DNA of 64,000 nucleotides, from positions 3,754,261 through 3,818,260 of the forward strand of contig JAJEKV010000079.1 in NCBI GenBank assembly GCA_021234155.1, written 5' to 3'. Of the stretch, positions 10,249 to 21,881 are shown one piece after another. How positions within the stretch are numbered: position 1 is the first letter of the stretch; the number at the start of each line of letters is the position of its first letter. The translations under genes and the position numbers were made by a program. This stretch comes from Isoetes taiwanensis. Taxonomy: Eukaryota; Streptophyta; Lycopodiopsida; Isoetales; Isoetaceae. The notes beneath the pieces are model-generated. The model was given only the letters and a program-made list of their open reading frames with translations. It made no database searches and was not told the origin of the DNA.

Positions 10249-11586
10249 AGTATTTACAGTTTTACTTGGGCAAAAGCCTCTTACACGACTTTTCATGTTT
10301 TTACTTTTTCAATGTAACCGAGTTGAGAACTTTTTCAATGAATGGCAAATCTTGAACTGATATTTTGAACTGATTTTACTGTGTCATTCTTGAATTTTTA
10401 CTAATCTTTCTACTATTTTTACTGTGTCATTCTGCAAATTTTACTCTTCATTCTCATAACTTTTATAAGCCAATTCTCTTACCTTTAGTATACTTTCAGG
10501 ATAAAGTTCTAAAAAGAAAACAATAACTTCCAGTTAAAAATAAAGTTTAGTGTAATTCCTGGGTTAAAATATCTGCCAGTGTCACAAGGGGATTGGATAC
10601 GGGAGCAGAACGCGAGCCAACATTCCTTTACGTGGCCAATTGTTTTAAATGTTTAAGCTCAGAATCCCCTTCAAATCACTTGTGCTGATGCAGTTTTGTC
10701 ATGGCCATAACTTGCACAATTTTGAAGTGTTGCCTATATGCCTTTGAGCTTTGGAAATGTCTTGGACATTTTGTCACAACCTACTGCAGATAAGATTCTC
10801 TGCATTGATGTAGAAACTCTACTTTAATGAGTACTTAAAAGTCTAGTCACAACAAGATATATCAAGTAGACGATCCCATGGAAGATGTAGCATTTGATTG
10901 CAACAAGATACTACAGTGTTTGTAAAACTGATGGCAATCATTGTGCTAATTTATGTAAGTTGAACCATCGGCAAGCACATAAAAGTAAATATAATGAAAA
11001 CGAGAAATAAAATAAAATGCCAGGTTGTTTGCTCCCATATAATTCCCTATCTACAAAATAAGAAGTAAGAGGGTACCATAAATATATTCTTCAATTACGA
11101 TTTGTATGCTTTGTTAATCAAAGTCCTATACATGATCATGGCCAGTGTGTGCTTTTTATCAAAAGTGCAAGTTGCATTTACCAAGTTCAAGATGTGGTAT
11201 ATAGATGGTGTGTATTATACTGACAAACCTAGACAAAATTGTTAGTATATCATGCAAATCCTGGTTTTAGGACTTAAGACGCCAAATAGGCCTAGAAGAG
11301 CTATGCAAATCATGGTTCTAGAACCCTTGAAAGCTAAGCTAGCTATAAGGTTAACGTGTAAAAGGTTGCTACATTTTGATCCAAGTTAAATTCCTACATC
11401 GAAAATTCTCGTCTCCTTTTAGTCGTTGGTTATGTTATCTCTATTGATAAAATATAGTTTTAGAACTCAAGTTGCATTTACCAAGGGGAAATATGCCCAC
11501 CAGTAGGGGATGGTGTTTGTGATACAAAATTGCCATATGCAAAATGTTCAAAATCTTCATGAAGATCTATTCCTCGATATGGTTTT
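10249..11586. other. No recognisable gene
   Basis: AT-rich sequence, with no ORF or RNA gene I can support. The right part is probably the 3' flank of the minus-strand trihelix-like gene. Confidence 0.5.
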
Positions 11587-12579
11587 CTAGATTTCATTAT
11601 TAGAAATTTTTTCACGCTGATTCATAGTGGCTGATAAGCAAAAGGATGACATCTTCTCTAGAAGTTTTCCTTGGCCTTCTTTCATTTCCTCCAACAAGGA
11701 AGACTTCTTGTCTCTTGCATTCTTCTTGGAGACATATGGTTTTTCCTCCTCCACATCTTCATCGCAAGTGGAAGAGATCGCTCCCCCATGAACAGCCTTT
11801 GTTACATAGGCACGATGACCCATATAATCATCTATCAATGAGTACCATTGGCTCTGTTCTACTCGCTCATTTCTAGAGATGTTATTATGTGCTTTGACAG
11901 CCATGTATTCCTTGTGCAAGGCATTCCACTTCTTCCTACATGATTCTGCACCCTTGTCAAAGTCTGGACACAATCCCACTAATTTTGTCAAGACTGTATT
12001 CCATAAATTGATGCCTTGTTTGGGTGGCTTTGAGAACTCATCCTGCATTTCCCCACGAACATGAATCAAAGAAACACACCATTTATCTTCCCAGGGTGCA
12101 TACTTGACACTTCCATCTTCCTTTTCTCCCTTGCATTTCTTCAAGATATTCTTGTTGTTCTTTGCTTCACTCCGTTGCCTATTTACAGACTTCACTTTGA
12201 CTTTGGACTCAAGCACATTATTGCTTTGGTTCATAACAGTAGGTGGATGGGCATTTTGCCTTAGATTTAGCTGAGGATCTTGGTTGTAGTTCATAGCATT
12301 GGGCTGATATGTGGACATTTGCTTTTGGTCCATGGAATTTAGTTGAAATGTGTTATGGCCATGGACAAGAGGAACAAACATTGGGCCATGAGACGCTAGA
12401 TATGGAAGGAAAGGAGGGTTCTGAGGCATATGAATGCCTTGTGGAGGTTTGGGTAGCTGAGTTCTCCTGCAACTAAGCTTTTGTGGATGGGTATGAGCAG
12501 TTCCATCTGGAATTGCAGGTGGAAAAGAGGACTGTGAACAATCTTATGTGGCATACACGATGTCGACCTTATTATCCAT
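11587..12579 (-). pseudogene. Trihelix / Myb-SANT-like DNA-binding protein, one nonsense codon
   Basis: The minus-strand reading frame has a Gln/Asn/Pro-rich N-terminus, then a trihelix-type domain with three spaced tryptophans (YAPWEDKWCVSLIH, INLWNTVLTKLV, CRKKWNALHKEY). A linker and a basic, helical C-terminus with KKNARDKKSSLLEEM follow. The family binds GT-like promoter elements, and similar Myb-like proteins also accompany PIF/Harbinger transposases. The frame opens at an ATG (12577-12579) immediately after a TTTCCAG acceptor, but codon 12 is TAA (12544-12546). Translation could restart at the ATG at 12427-12429, giving 280 residues with the domain intact. Whether it is functional is therefore open. 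Confidence 0.65.
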
Positions 12580-12939
12580 CTGGAAAGAAGAAATTGAATA
12601 AAGAAATATTCATGCAAAGGCAATTTGGAATTCAAAGTTAATTATAACTAAAGTTTGTTAAAGCTAACTTCTATGATGATGAATGCCAAGTACAACAGAC
12701 ATATAGCAGACATCGCAACAAAAATCTTTGTAACAAGACTGCAAGTAGATGAAATCTTTATAAATAAAGGAAGAACAGTTTAAAATTGCACATTCAAACA
12801 AATAAGGTCCACAAGGTACGATTCTTTAATTCGGTCTTGAAACTCTGCACTCAGCCATTTATTTATTAAAAGAACTGGTTATTAGAAATCTATAAATTTA
12901 TTACAATAATAGGAACAGAGGATTTACCTGGAGATGCAG

Positions 12940-12995
12940 ATTGCAGCGATGCAGTGTTGCTCCCTGATTGCAGTGATGCAGTGTTGCTCCCTTGT
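12940..12995. repeat. Short tandem duplication, 26 bp x2
   Basis: A GCAGTGATGCAGTGTTGCTCCC-like unit occurs twice in succession. Confidence 0.75.
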
Positions 12996-13140
12996 TTCTG
13001 TCCGATTTTGTGATGGCAGATTCTGTGATGAAGATGTTGGAATAGCGCGAAATTCCTTTGGCGCTAAGGTTGAAGGAGGGACGGGTGGCATGCTAAGGGG
13101 AATCGGCAATTGGTTTCCAAAGATCGATCCCCGCCACTTA

Positions 13141-13923
13141 GGCCCGTGATTCCACCGGGTGGAAGATCGAGCTGGATCAACCCGAGCTCCACGGCGAAAG
13201 AAGAAATCCCTCGATTGACAGATTCCACTATAGTCCAAGAATTTACGATGTGGCACCCAAAATCATCGATTTAACTCGGGCAAGATCCCAGGGAGTTTTA
13301 ATTACCACCTTCTAAAATCTGCCACATAAGCATATCAGTGTTCTTAAGAAGAATGCCGGAGTGGTAGTGGAATGGTGAGTCCGGAAATAAAGATGGAAGT
13401 TAGGCCCAGATTCCACAAGGCCGGCAGATTTTAATCTTGCTTGCAACAAATACCAGGTTGTTTGATCCAAAGTGCCGGAATCAACATTCCACAGAAGTCG
13501 AAGGTAGTTTTCAGATTGAAGCTTTCTCAGCTTAGCTGGCAAGTTTTCCTGCATCTGCCAGCCATCTGCCGGGCAACATCCCCCGTCACAAAAATCCTCA
13601 GAATCGACTCCACCTCAGGAATTTCCACCCTGCAGTGGAATCCCAACAACAGCGCCAGTTGCTTATTTGTTGCCCATCGATTTGTCCTCACAGCAACTGC
13701 CGGCCCAGTGGAATCTGGGCCTTAGAATAGAAAAAAAAAAGTGACAGACTCAGTAATAAAATCTGGGCCTTAATCGAATCCGTTTTCTGGCCATGTCAGC
13801 ACAACGACATTCGGAACTTCTTTCCTGTGGAATCTTGTTAACCGTGGAAGTTTTGACGTGTTAAATCATTATTTGCTAAATCATAAATGGCTTCCTAAAC
13901 TTCCACATAGTGGAATCTCGCCC
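13141..13923. mobile_element. Harbinger-like non-autonomous element, 783 bp, TTA TSD
   Basis: The left end GGCCCGTGATTCCAC and the inverted right end GGGCGAGATTCCAC are similar, and both are flanked by TTA (13138-13140 and 13924-13926). A 3-bp TTA duplication with G-rich ends is typical of PIF/Harbinger elements and Tourist MITEs. Inside, GATTCCAC-type motifs recur at about 13149, 13227 and 13409 (with ATTCCAC near 13487). The opposite orientation, GTGGAATC, recurs at about 13638, 13711, 13829 and 13911. Such mirrored subterminal motifs suggest transposase-binding sites. No ORF of note. Confidence 0.55.
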
Positions 13924-14055
13924 TTATTAATGGCAAGGTACTGCCTACCGTCTTAGCCCGTGATTGGCCCTGGCTGTCTATGTACCACGCTGCACAAAAA
14001 AAATGCGTTCAATTCAAGCATGTCTGACAGCCCGAGCAATTTCCCACTCCTTTAA

Positions 14056-14600
14056 GGCTCAAGATACTTCTACCCTGGATTCGGGGATCCCGGAGCTAGA
14101 GATCCCGTCCTCCGGAATCCCCAGGCGTTCTCGACGGATCCGATTCGGGACCCCGTTTTCCCGCATCGACACATGCACGCATTTCGTCGTCGATCCGGGC
14201 CGTCCAAACCCGTCGAATCTCCGCCCGTCCCATGAGATCCCCCCTCCTCGGGATCGCTCGGTGATCCCCTCCTCCGGGATCCGAGGAGGGACTGGTCGAT
14301 ATCCTCTCCCCGAGACGGGTGGTGATCCCCTCCTCCGGGATCACGAGGGGCTGGTCGATATCCTCTCCGATATGGGCGTGGTGATCCCTCCTCCGGGATC
14401 ATTTCGGTGATCCCCTCCTCAGGGATCACGAGGGGCCGGTCGATATCCTCTCCCGATATCGGCCGTGGTGATCCCCTCCTCCGGGATCACGAGGCCCTCG
14501 TTGATATCCTCTCCCGATATCGGCCGCGTGGTGATCCCTCCTCGGGGATCACATCCATGGATGGTGTGATCCCATCCTCCGGGATCACCCCCACGACCTT
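14056..14600 (+). repeat. MULE left TIR with palindrome-rich tandem repeats
   Basis: After a unique outer ~180 bp, the TIR contains a unit of about 60 bp repeated four to five times. Each unit has two inverted motifs: GATCCCCTCCTCCGGGATCA and GATATCCTCTCCCGATATC. The GC content is far above the surrounding DNA. From 14600 to about 15190 the sequence is MULE-internal and I find no convincing exon. Confidence 0.85.
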
Positions 14601-15622
14601 CGTTATCCGCCATCGACGCCGACTGCCGCGTTGTGCCCGCGATGCCCACGATGCCACGTGGCCGTCAAATCGTGATCGTCGGTTATCCCGCCCTCCGGAA
14701 TCACGTCCTTGCAATTACGAGCCGTCCACGTGGTAGCATCCAAGTGGGCCTTTCAAATTTAAGGCTGACGACTGAGTTATTACGCCGTACGTTGCCAATA
14801 ATGTGTCGCCCGCGTGGACAAGTGATTGGGAGGAGGGAATTCCCACTGCCGGAGTGCAATTTTGGATTGCTCGAACACCGACCTCTGGCGCCATTTTCCG
14901 AGAGGAGAGGGCCGATTCAGCGGCGGGCCAGAGTCGATGTGTCTCGATAACGGTTTTGTGAGTTACTTTTACTTGTTTAAGGTAAAAATCGATGAATAGA
15001 CCTCTACGACCTCGGGCATCTTTTTTTAACCTTTGCTTTGTTTTTAACGTTTTCTTACTCCGGGTCCTTGTAGATGGACGAATCTGTTAACCCTCGAAAT
15101 TAGCTTGAATACCTCCATAAATGAGAACTGGGGCCCGCAGATGAGGCTGCAAATTCTCTTAAGTTACCGTGATCGTTTGAGGAGATATAGCCGGGTTTGA
15201 ATCGATACGAGGTGGAATCCCCTTCCAAAGAGAAGAAAAAGGGCTTAAAAGCCCGATCCGACAACAGGTTTGTCGAGCCCCCCCAGCAGATAAAAATCCA
15301 ACCTCTGTTGAGGCTCATTGGCGTGAGGATATTCATGGGGCTCAAGGGAATGGCGATGTTGATAGGGGAAGATTTCTTTGAGCACCCACGTGAAGAGCCC
15401 CTGACTACCGCATGATCGGGTTGGGCCCAAGCAGATGGAGGCGTGTAGACGTCTGCGATAAGAGCTACAGCAGAAAGGTTGATTTAGAAAATCATAGGTT
15501 CAGGGCACACCAGATTTATGAGAATTTCAAGCTCCCCGATGCTCCAAGGGGTCGGATTCCTGGCAACAACAGCAAGGGTGAATCCAAGAAGAGGGACTAT
15601 GGGAAGATAGTGTGGCGCCGAT

Positions 15623-16260
15623 CACAAGGCACCCAAAACTTTAACCACTATAATAAACCACTGAAAAACCACTATACATGTGGTTTTTTATGCCAAAAAT
15701 TTTATTCTTAATCAAAACCACATAACGTAGTGGTTTTAATATCTAGTACATGGTTATTCATGCTGCTTTTTTTGGTATAGCGTGGTTTATTAGAACCCAT
15801 ATTAGTTTATTACATAATTTCTAGCAAAAATAGTGGTCATTCATGTTTGTTTTCTAATATAGAAGGGTTCGAAAAGGGTTATTAAATGGACAATGGTTTG
15901 TGGCATGGTTTTTCAACACCACAATAAAGACAACAATTGTTGTTTAGTTGATTTTCTATTGACACAAAATTGAAATTAGTTATGGCATGCTTTTCTATGC
16001 CAATTTAAATGCTATGGTGGTTATTTATGCTAGTTTTTTATTATCACAGTGTTTTTTTATAAAATGGTTGTGGTTTATAGCATAGTTTCACTATCGAGTT
16101 AATTGTCATCGTTCTCATAGGTATCATCTAAAAGAATGTAGCCATCCATAGTGGTTACTCATAAGCACCAAAAAAATGTCTTAATTAACCACTATCAAAC
16201 CATAATAGATATGATGTTTTGTAATTTTTGTTTTCCGAAGGCTCCAAAGCACGTTAGACT
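15623..16260 (+). repeat. Left subterminal repeats of the CACTA-like element (GTGGTT/AACCAC)
   Basis: Many GTGGTT, TGGTTA, AACCAC and AACCACTAT motifs occur in both orientations. They mirror the right subterminal region and probably serve as transposase-binding sites, as TnpA sites do in En/Spm. Confidence 0.7.
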
Positions 16261-19100
16261 TTTTTCAAATATCAAGCAAACCAGTACGTGAGAAAATACA
16301 AAAGGTGTCTTTTGCAATTTATAATTTGCAATTCATAGTTCAAACTCTTTGTAGAAGACACATGTCTGTTCATCTTTGCAAAAGAAGTATTTTTCTTTTC
16401 ATTTGACATTTCTTTCTTTTTCAGGCACATTTGCAAGTAGATGTGGTAATGCTAGACAATGGCATGGGTGATTGTTTTATTGACTTCAAGGCCACAAGAA
16501 TGACGATTCAAGACTCTTGCATCTAAAGCTCGACGCGCGATTGTCTTACCCCATACTGAAGGATGGGATCCCCAAGGGGTGTGATCTCGGAGGACGGGAT
16601 CCCCGGTTACTGCGCAGTTACTGCGCAAAAATCCTGGCCCATAGAGGAATTTTTGAGGCAAGCTTGTTGTGGGATTTTCTCTCTTGATCTGGCACCGAAT
16701 CACATCAGATCAGTCCGTAGCTGGTCAGAATCATGAGGGCAAGGGGAGCCCTAAAGCTCTTATAGATAATAAGCAATATCTCGCAACATGACTTTGAAAT
16801 CCATAGCTTTTACCAAGACACGTGCTCGCTCCACTCGCTGGATGGGCATATTCTAGGTCCCTAGGCATATTCTGTTGTTTTATTTATCGATGGTGGCCCT
16901 CGCATATTTTTTCAAACCCTCATGAATGGCTTCGCCATGCCTGTCAATTCACATTCTTCGCATCTGTACTACATGTGCTTTTGATGAGTAAATTTCTGAT
17001 CCAGCTCAACCTTCTAAAGAACCTCCATAGACTGAGCTTTGATTGGGCATTAAGGGCACCTTCAGGATGGGGCTTTTATGATGCAGGCCATTGTTAAGAC
17101 ATATTTCACAAATGTAGCTTTGCTTCGTACACCAAATCATCTTTCAATTTCTGAGCAACACAGGAGAGCTTAACTCTTGAAAGCAATAGCCAAACAATAG
17201 GCACAGAGAAAATGATAATTGTGAGAAGAAAAAACTATCATGCAAGAATAACTCATAGAAAACAATGTTTATATGGCTTTAGGTAGGAAATCCTAGTTCT
17301 AACATGCTTCATGAGCAAAAAATGCTTATGATGTCACAATTGGAAGAAAAATGGCAAGAACAAAAAGCATGCTCCAAGGGTCAACAAAAGTTTTTTCATA
17401 CATGAAAGAACCCAGAAAAGTAGACAGCAGGATGCTACCAAAGGAGATAGAAACCGGATGCACAGCCAAGTCCAACCAGCAACAGACTACACAGAGCCTA
17501 GAGTTTGTAAAATAAAAATCCATTGCACCCTCGGAGGCTACGCCATCTCTACCAAGGTAAGTCTTACCTCCTTTCTTGATGTCTCCTTTGGTTTTATTTC
17601 ATCTTGCATGCTCCACTAATCTTTATATTCTAACCATCTTCTGAAATGAATTACTAGATCATGCTCACTTCTTCAATGTGCAATCTCCTGGCCACCTTCT
17701 ATATTTGGTTGAATCATCTGATGTTGAGTGATTTGAACTTGGTAGGGTAGGGTCTGCATTAACAATCAGATGGAATAGTGACTATGATTCCAATATCTCA
17801 ATAGATGTGAATGTGTAAGAGGCACCAAATTATGGAAATAATAGTGCAACCATCAGTGTTGCCATCTGTGTACTGTTTGTAGCACTCTTCTATTCAACAC
17901 TCAACACGGTTCATTCACTGTAACAACAAACATGATTTGAATAGCTTTTTCCGATTAATAGAATGAGAATGGACCATATGGAGAATAACGTTAAGACATA
18001 TTTTGCTCATAAATCATTAGTCGTACAAATGATCCTTGTGTGACGTGTAATGTGTGCTCATGGAAATATAGTGACAGCCTTATGCAAAATGAGCTCATGG
18101 AAATGTAGTGATAACCAGACTGACATGGTTACATGCAGTCAATATGCAAATACATGTTAGGTCAACTGGAAAGATGCCATCAATTTGCAAGCTTTGGAAA
18201 AGCCCTTGCTTCTATTGAAGAAGATGGCTTCGTTGAAGCTGATAACAATAAAAACGTGGTATCTTGAAAAAAAATTCCCCAACTTTTTTTTTTTGGCTAT
18301 TTTTTCCCGACCTGAGAATCTTGAGAATACAGGGAATCGAACGTTGGCAAATTCAATCATATATGCATTGGTAAAAAGGCTCGCCTTGCCATGAACAAAA
18401 TCCACCAAGCCAGGGATCACAAAAAATAATTTCTTAGGGGGATTTCCGAACTATGTAGCATGAATTTATAGGCATATATCTCTTATGACATGTCGATTCC
18501 AAGGGTATTGCCTGAGATATGTTGAGTCTTGTGGGATGGTTAGGAAAGAAGAAACAACATTGGGTTTCCATGCTTTGACACAGAACAATCTCTGTAGTTA
18601 CAAACAAAAGGACAACAAAGGTAGATGGTATTCAAAACAATCCAAACAAAGTCATGGCAATACACATGTCTAGTTTGCTTTGGTAGAGGAAGTATAAAAT
18701 GTCAAAGCCCTGCTTCTATTAAGCATGTAGTATTGAACATTTGAAGAATGATGCGCAAAAGAAAAGTTGAAACAATTTTAAAATGCTTTTAACAAAAAAT
18801 TGCCTCTTTGTGCTACAGGAGCAACTCGATTCATATTGGAGAACTTCGCAAGCAAGGGTCTCTAGATCACTTTAAAAAACCTTGCTATTCTAGAATGATA
18901 CACTATGTCCTTCACAATAAGCACGTCCTGGATGTATTAGACGGAAGGACAAAAACCATGAGAGAGTGAAATAGATACCTCCATAGCATGACCTTGCTAA
19001 AGTCTTCTGGTATGCTTTTTGCTAGTTCTATTTTCCAATTTACTCAATAAAAACCCTTTACCAATAAAAACCAATTAAAACGTGCATATGCATATGCAGT
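16261..19100. other. CACTA-like interior, no recognisable gene
   Basis: Only chance ORFs below 95 codons. One short GC-rich island at 16530-16640 carries GGGATCCCC-type inverted motifs reminiscent of the MULE TIR repeats. No protein family recognised. Confidence 0.5.
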
Positions 19101-19271
19101 TTTTTTTTTCACCCATGTCTAACATTTAAAATTTGGTACATAATTTTGGGTCGGATTTTTGGTACACACTTTGGGAGAGGCATGAGCGCCATAGCCATTT
19201 CTTGGAGTAGGAAGATCCCTCGCATGATTCACCATAGCACACCATGGAAACATATTTAAATTCGTCTCCCT

Positions 19272-19375
19272 TTGATTCAGCAGCAAATCCGGTGCCTTTC
19301 TTTCTCCGACCGACTATTGTGGATTCTGAAAATCCGGTGCCTTTCTTTCTCCGACCGACTATTGTGGATTCTGAA
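19272..19375 (+). repeat. Tandem duplication, about 46 bp x2
   Basis: Two copies of a unit containing CGGTGCCTTTCTTTCTCCGA lie in tandem. Nearby motifs (TTTAAAATTTGGTACA) also occur in both AAGTCG elements at about 27090 and 55580, which suggests shared captured sequence. Confidence 0.85.
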
Positions 19376-19379
19376 GCCG

Positions 19380-21225
19380 CTTCACCTCTCAGCAACCATC
19401 TGCAAAGTGATTCTGAGCCGCTTAGGAGCAAAAAAAGGTGATTCTAGAAGAAACTTTCAGAACAAAATAGTATCATGTGCCACTCATCGTAACCATTTGA
19501 AATTTGAAATTTGAAAATTTTGGTACATGCCTCCGGTTGGTACATACTCTCCATTTGGTACAGACTGTCCATTCTAGCTATGGCGTTTCCGGCAACTATG
19601 GCATTTGCACCACTAGCACTATGGCGATTCTGCTTAGCCCTTTTACAACAAGAACAAAGGCCTCTGCCCCAAGATGCATAGAATGGTTGGAGGCTTAGGC
19701 TATGGTGGAGCACCGCAGGGCAGTTGGGGGGATTCAAGAAGCAGGCGGTCGAATTGCCTTAGGTATTGTTTCTACGTTCGTCTGTGTGCAAATCTGGCTA
19801 TGTATCTTTAGAAAATTGCTCCATCTGCGATGTAGGAGGTCCTGAATCTTGCAAATGGAGAAGCATTCCGCCCTGAAACCTAGTCTTTTCTACCGGACTT
19901 AGCATTCCCAAGAAGCCATTTCATCTCTGCTTCAACAGAGCTTGGCACTTTGCTGCTTCATTTCTTCATCCTCGCCAGAAGAATCCATCTCTCTGCTTTA
20001 CGCATCGACCAAACAGGGGATCCTTGCTTCAAACAGGGGAATATAAAGCTGCCCAGCCCCCTCTTATTCAACCAGGTATAGTGTTCCTTCATTCTTGCTA
20101 TGTTTGGCTTATTTTGGTCAGAAATTGCACGTAAGAAATCCGTTTCTTGCGTCCATAGATGCTGCCATTGATGATTTGGGGGATTTTCACCCTTTTTCGT
20201 TCACTGCCTAACTCATTCAAACAACGTAAAAACAGGGTGAAAGGGGATTAGACTGGAGCAGGGATTTCGTTTCAATAAGGTAATGTTATCTAGGTTTAAT
20301 TCTCCTCTGGCTATGATTTAGATTCGGCGAATACATCGAACTGTAAATGGGCCTCATTTTGTGATGCAGCTACTTTGGGCTTGCTAAATCGATCTGCAAC
20401 TTTACCTTGAGGTTATCCTTACTGCTCTTGCTATTTGGTTCTTCCCTTTTATTTTCCTTTTACTGGCTCTTTTATATTGCAGAGATATAAGAAGGAAATC
20501 CAGCACCAACTTGTGGAACTACAGTTCTGGCGAATGGAAACTCATGCTGATTGTGGCAGGTAGGACCTTCTAAGTCTAGCTGTGTTTGTTATGCCATTTA
20601 TTTAGCTAATGTGCACGGGTGCTTTGTTTCTTATGCAGGAGATCTTAGTCGGCATCTAGAGCCAGACTACGAACAATGCTTGGTAGCTTGTGGTTAGAGT
20701 GGAATGCTTCAAATGCCATTGTCTACAATAGGAGCAGATAGATCTAAAGTCAGCAGGTCTGGTAAAATTTCATTGACGCCATATTTTGCTACTTCAACGC
20801 TAAGCCAGACCCTTGTTTTTTGACACACTATTTTTTCTCTTTTCTACTCTTCCAGCTATTGCAATAGGCAAACACCGCCTGCATCAAGGGTCTCCACGTC
20901 GAATACTAGATGTAATCTGCAGGGCCGTGTCGCATCACCACAGGGAACTAGAGGTGATCCAACTAGAGGTGATCTGTTTAAATTGGATTAATATGTGATC
21001 CATTTAAGCTGTATTAATATATGTTTGATGTTTAAGTACTTAAATACAAATGCAAGATCCTTACTTTCTTCCAATGCTGGATGTTTGCTATTTGATCTAA
21101 ATTTACATTGTACATATTTCTTTTTGAAAATAGATTTGTCATTGTTTTGTTTATATGAGTTTTGGAATGGGTGGGGTTCAAATCCCCTTGCTACCGAGGA
21201 GTAGTTGAGGAAAGCAAATATAGTA
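19380..21225. other. CACTA-like interior with possible spliced non-coding transcript
   Basis: Several GT/AG boundaries can be imagined (for instance near 20560 and 20640), but no protein frame is sustained. Nothing is called. Confidence 0.35.
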
Positions 21226-21229
21226 ACAT

Positions 21230-21881
21230 AGCTGGATTATGTACTACAATATATAAAAGAAACCATTCATAGTCTTTAATAGTTTCAGTTTACTAAAAAA
21301 CGTGAAATGCTTCAAACAACAAAACGTTGTTAGCTATCATTATTAAACATGAAATGCTTCAAACAACAAAACATTGTTGGTTATCATACTGGTTTATTAA
21401 TGATAACCATGAAGCTAATACATAATAAAACCATACACATTTAGGACAAACAATTACTATAAATAATCATAATTTGCATCTAATACATTGCGAACCATGT
21501 GCATTTACCATGACATTTAGCCATGTTAGTATACCACAACAATCAACCACTTAATAAAATCACATAAATAGAGCACTATATTAAACCACATCCACAACCA
21601 TCTTATTATTCCACATGCACAAGCCATACCCTTAAAACACTATAATATACCACATCAACTTACCAACATGTAATACCACTTTGACAAACTCTACAAAGAC
21701 ACTATTTGCAATTACCATGTCATAATACCATCATAACAAACCTTACAAGAAAATCCATTAGTTTAGTCGCATATGGTTTTTAATGATATCAACCCACAAA
21801 CATGCATTGGTTTTCTAGAATAGTTTTCTAGTCATAACCATGGGAAAAACCATGCAGTGTTATAATTTTGGGTCCCTTGTG
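21230..21881 (-). repeat. Right subterminal repeats of the CACTA-like element
   Basis: Dense AACCA, ACCACA and AACCAT motifs, the inverted counterpart of the left subterminal region. Confidence 0.7.

Larger units (their letters stand above)
15623..21881. mobile_element. CACTA-like non-autonomous element, 6.3 kb, 3-bp TSD GAT
   Basis: The left end CACAAGGCACCCAAAA and inverted right end CACAAGGGACCCAAAA are flanked by GAT on both sides (15620-15622, 21882-21884). A 3-bp TSD with CAC-starting ends is the CACTA (En/Spm) signature, although the ends begin CACAA rather than CACTA. The outer 600 bp on each side are dense in short motifs of the TGGTT/AACCA type. Excision restores the reading frame of the protease gene, which confirms the boundaries. 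I see no transposase; the interior looks like assorted captured DNA. Confidence 0.85.

Noticed and set aside
11587-13923. Trihelix gene and Harbinger-like MITE as one autonomous Harbinger element
   Set aside because: The Myb-like gene lies outside the TTA-flanked ends and no Harbinger nuclease was found, so they are treated separately.
14070-14714. Overlapping Gly/Arg/Pro-rich ORFs in the MULE TIR
   Set aside because: They arise from GC-rich tandem repeats on both strands, with no start context or domain.
16540-16640. Additional MULE TIR fragment inside the CACTA-like element
   Set aside because: GGGATCCCC-like motifs are present, but the sequence does not align with the TIR units beyond a few bases.
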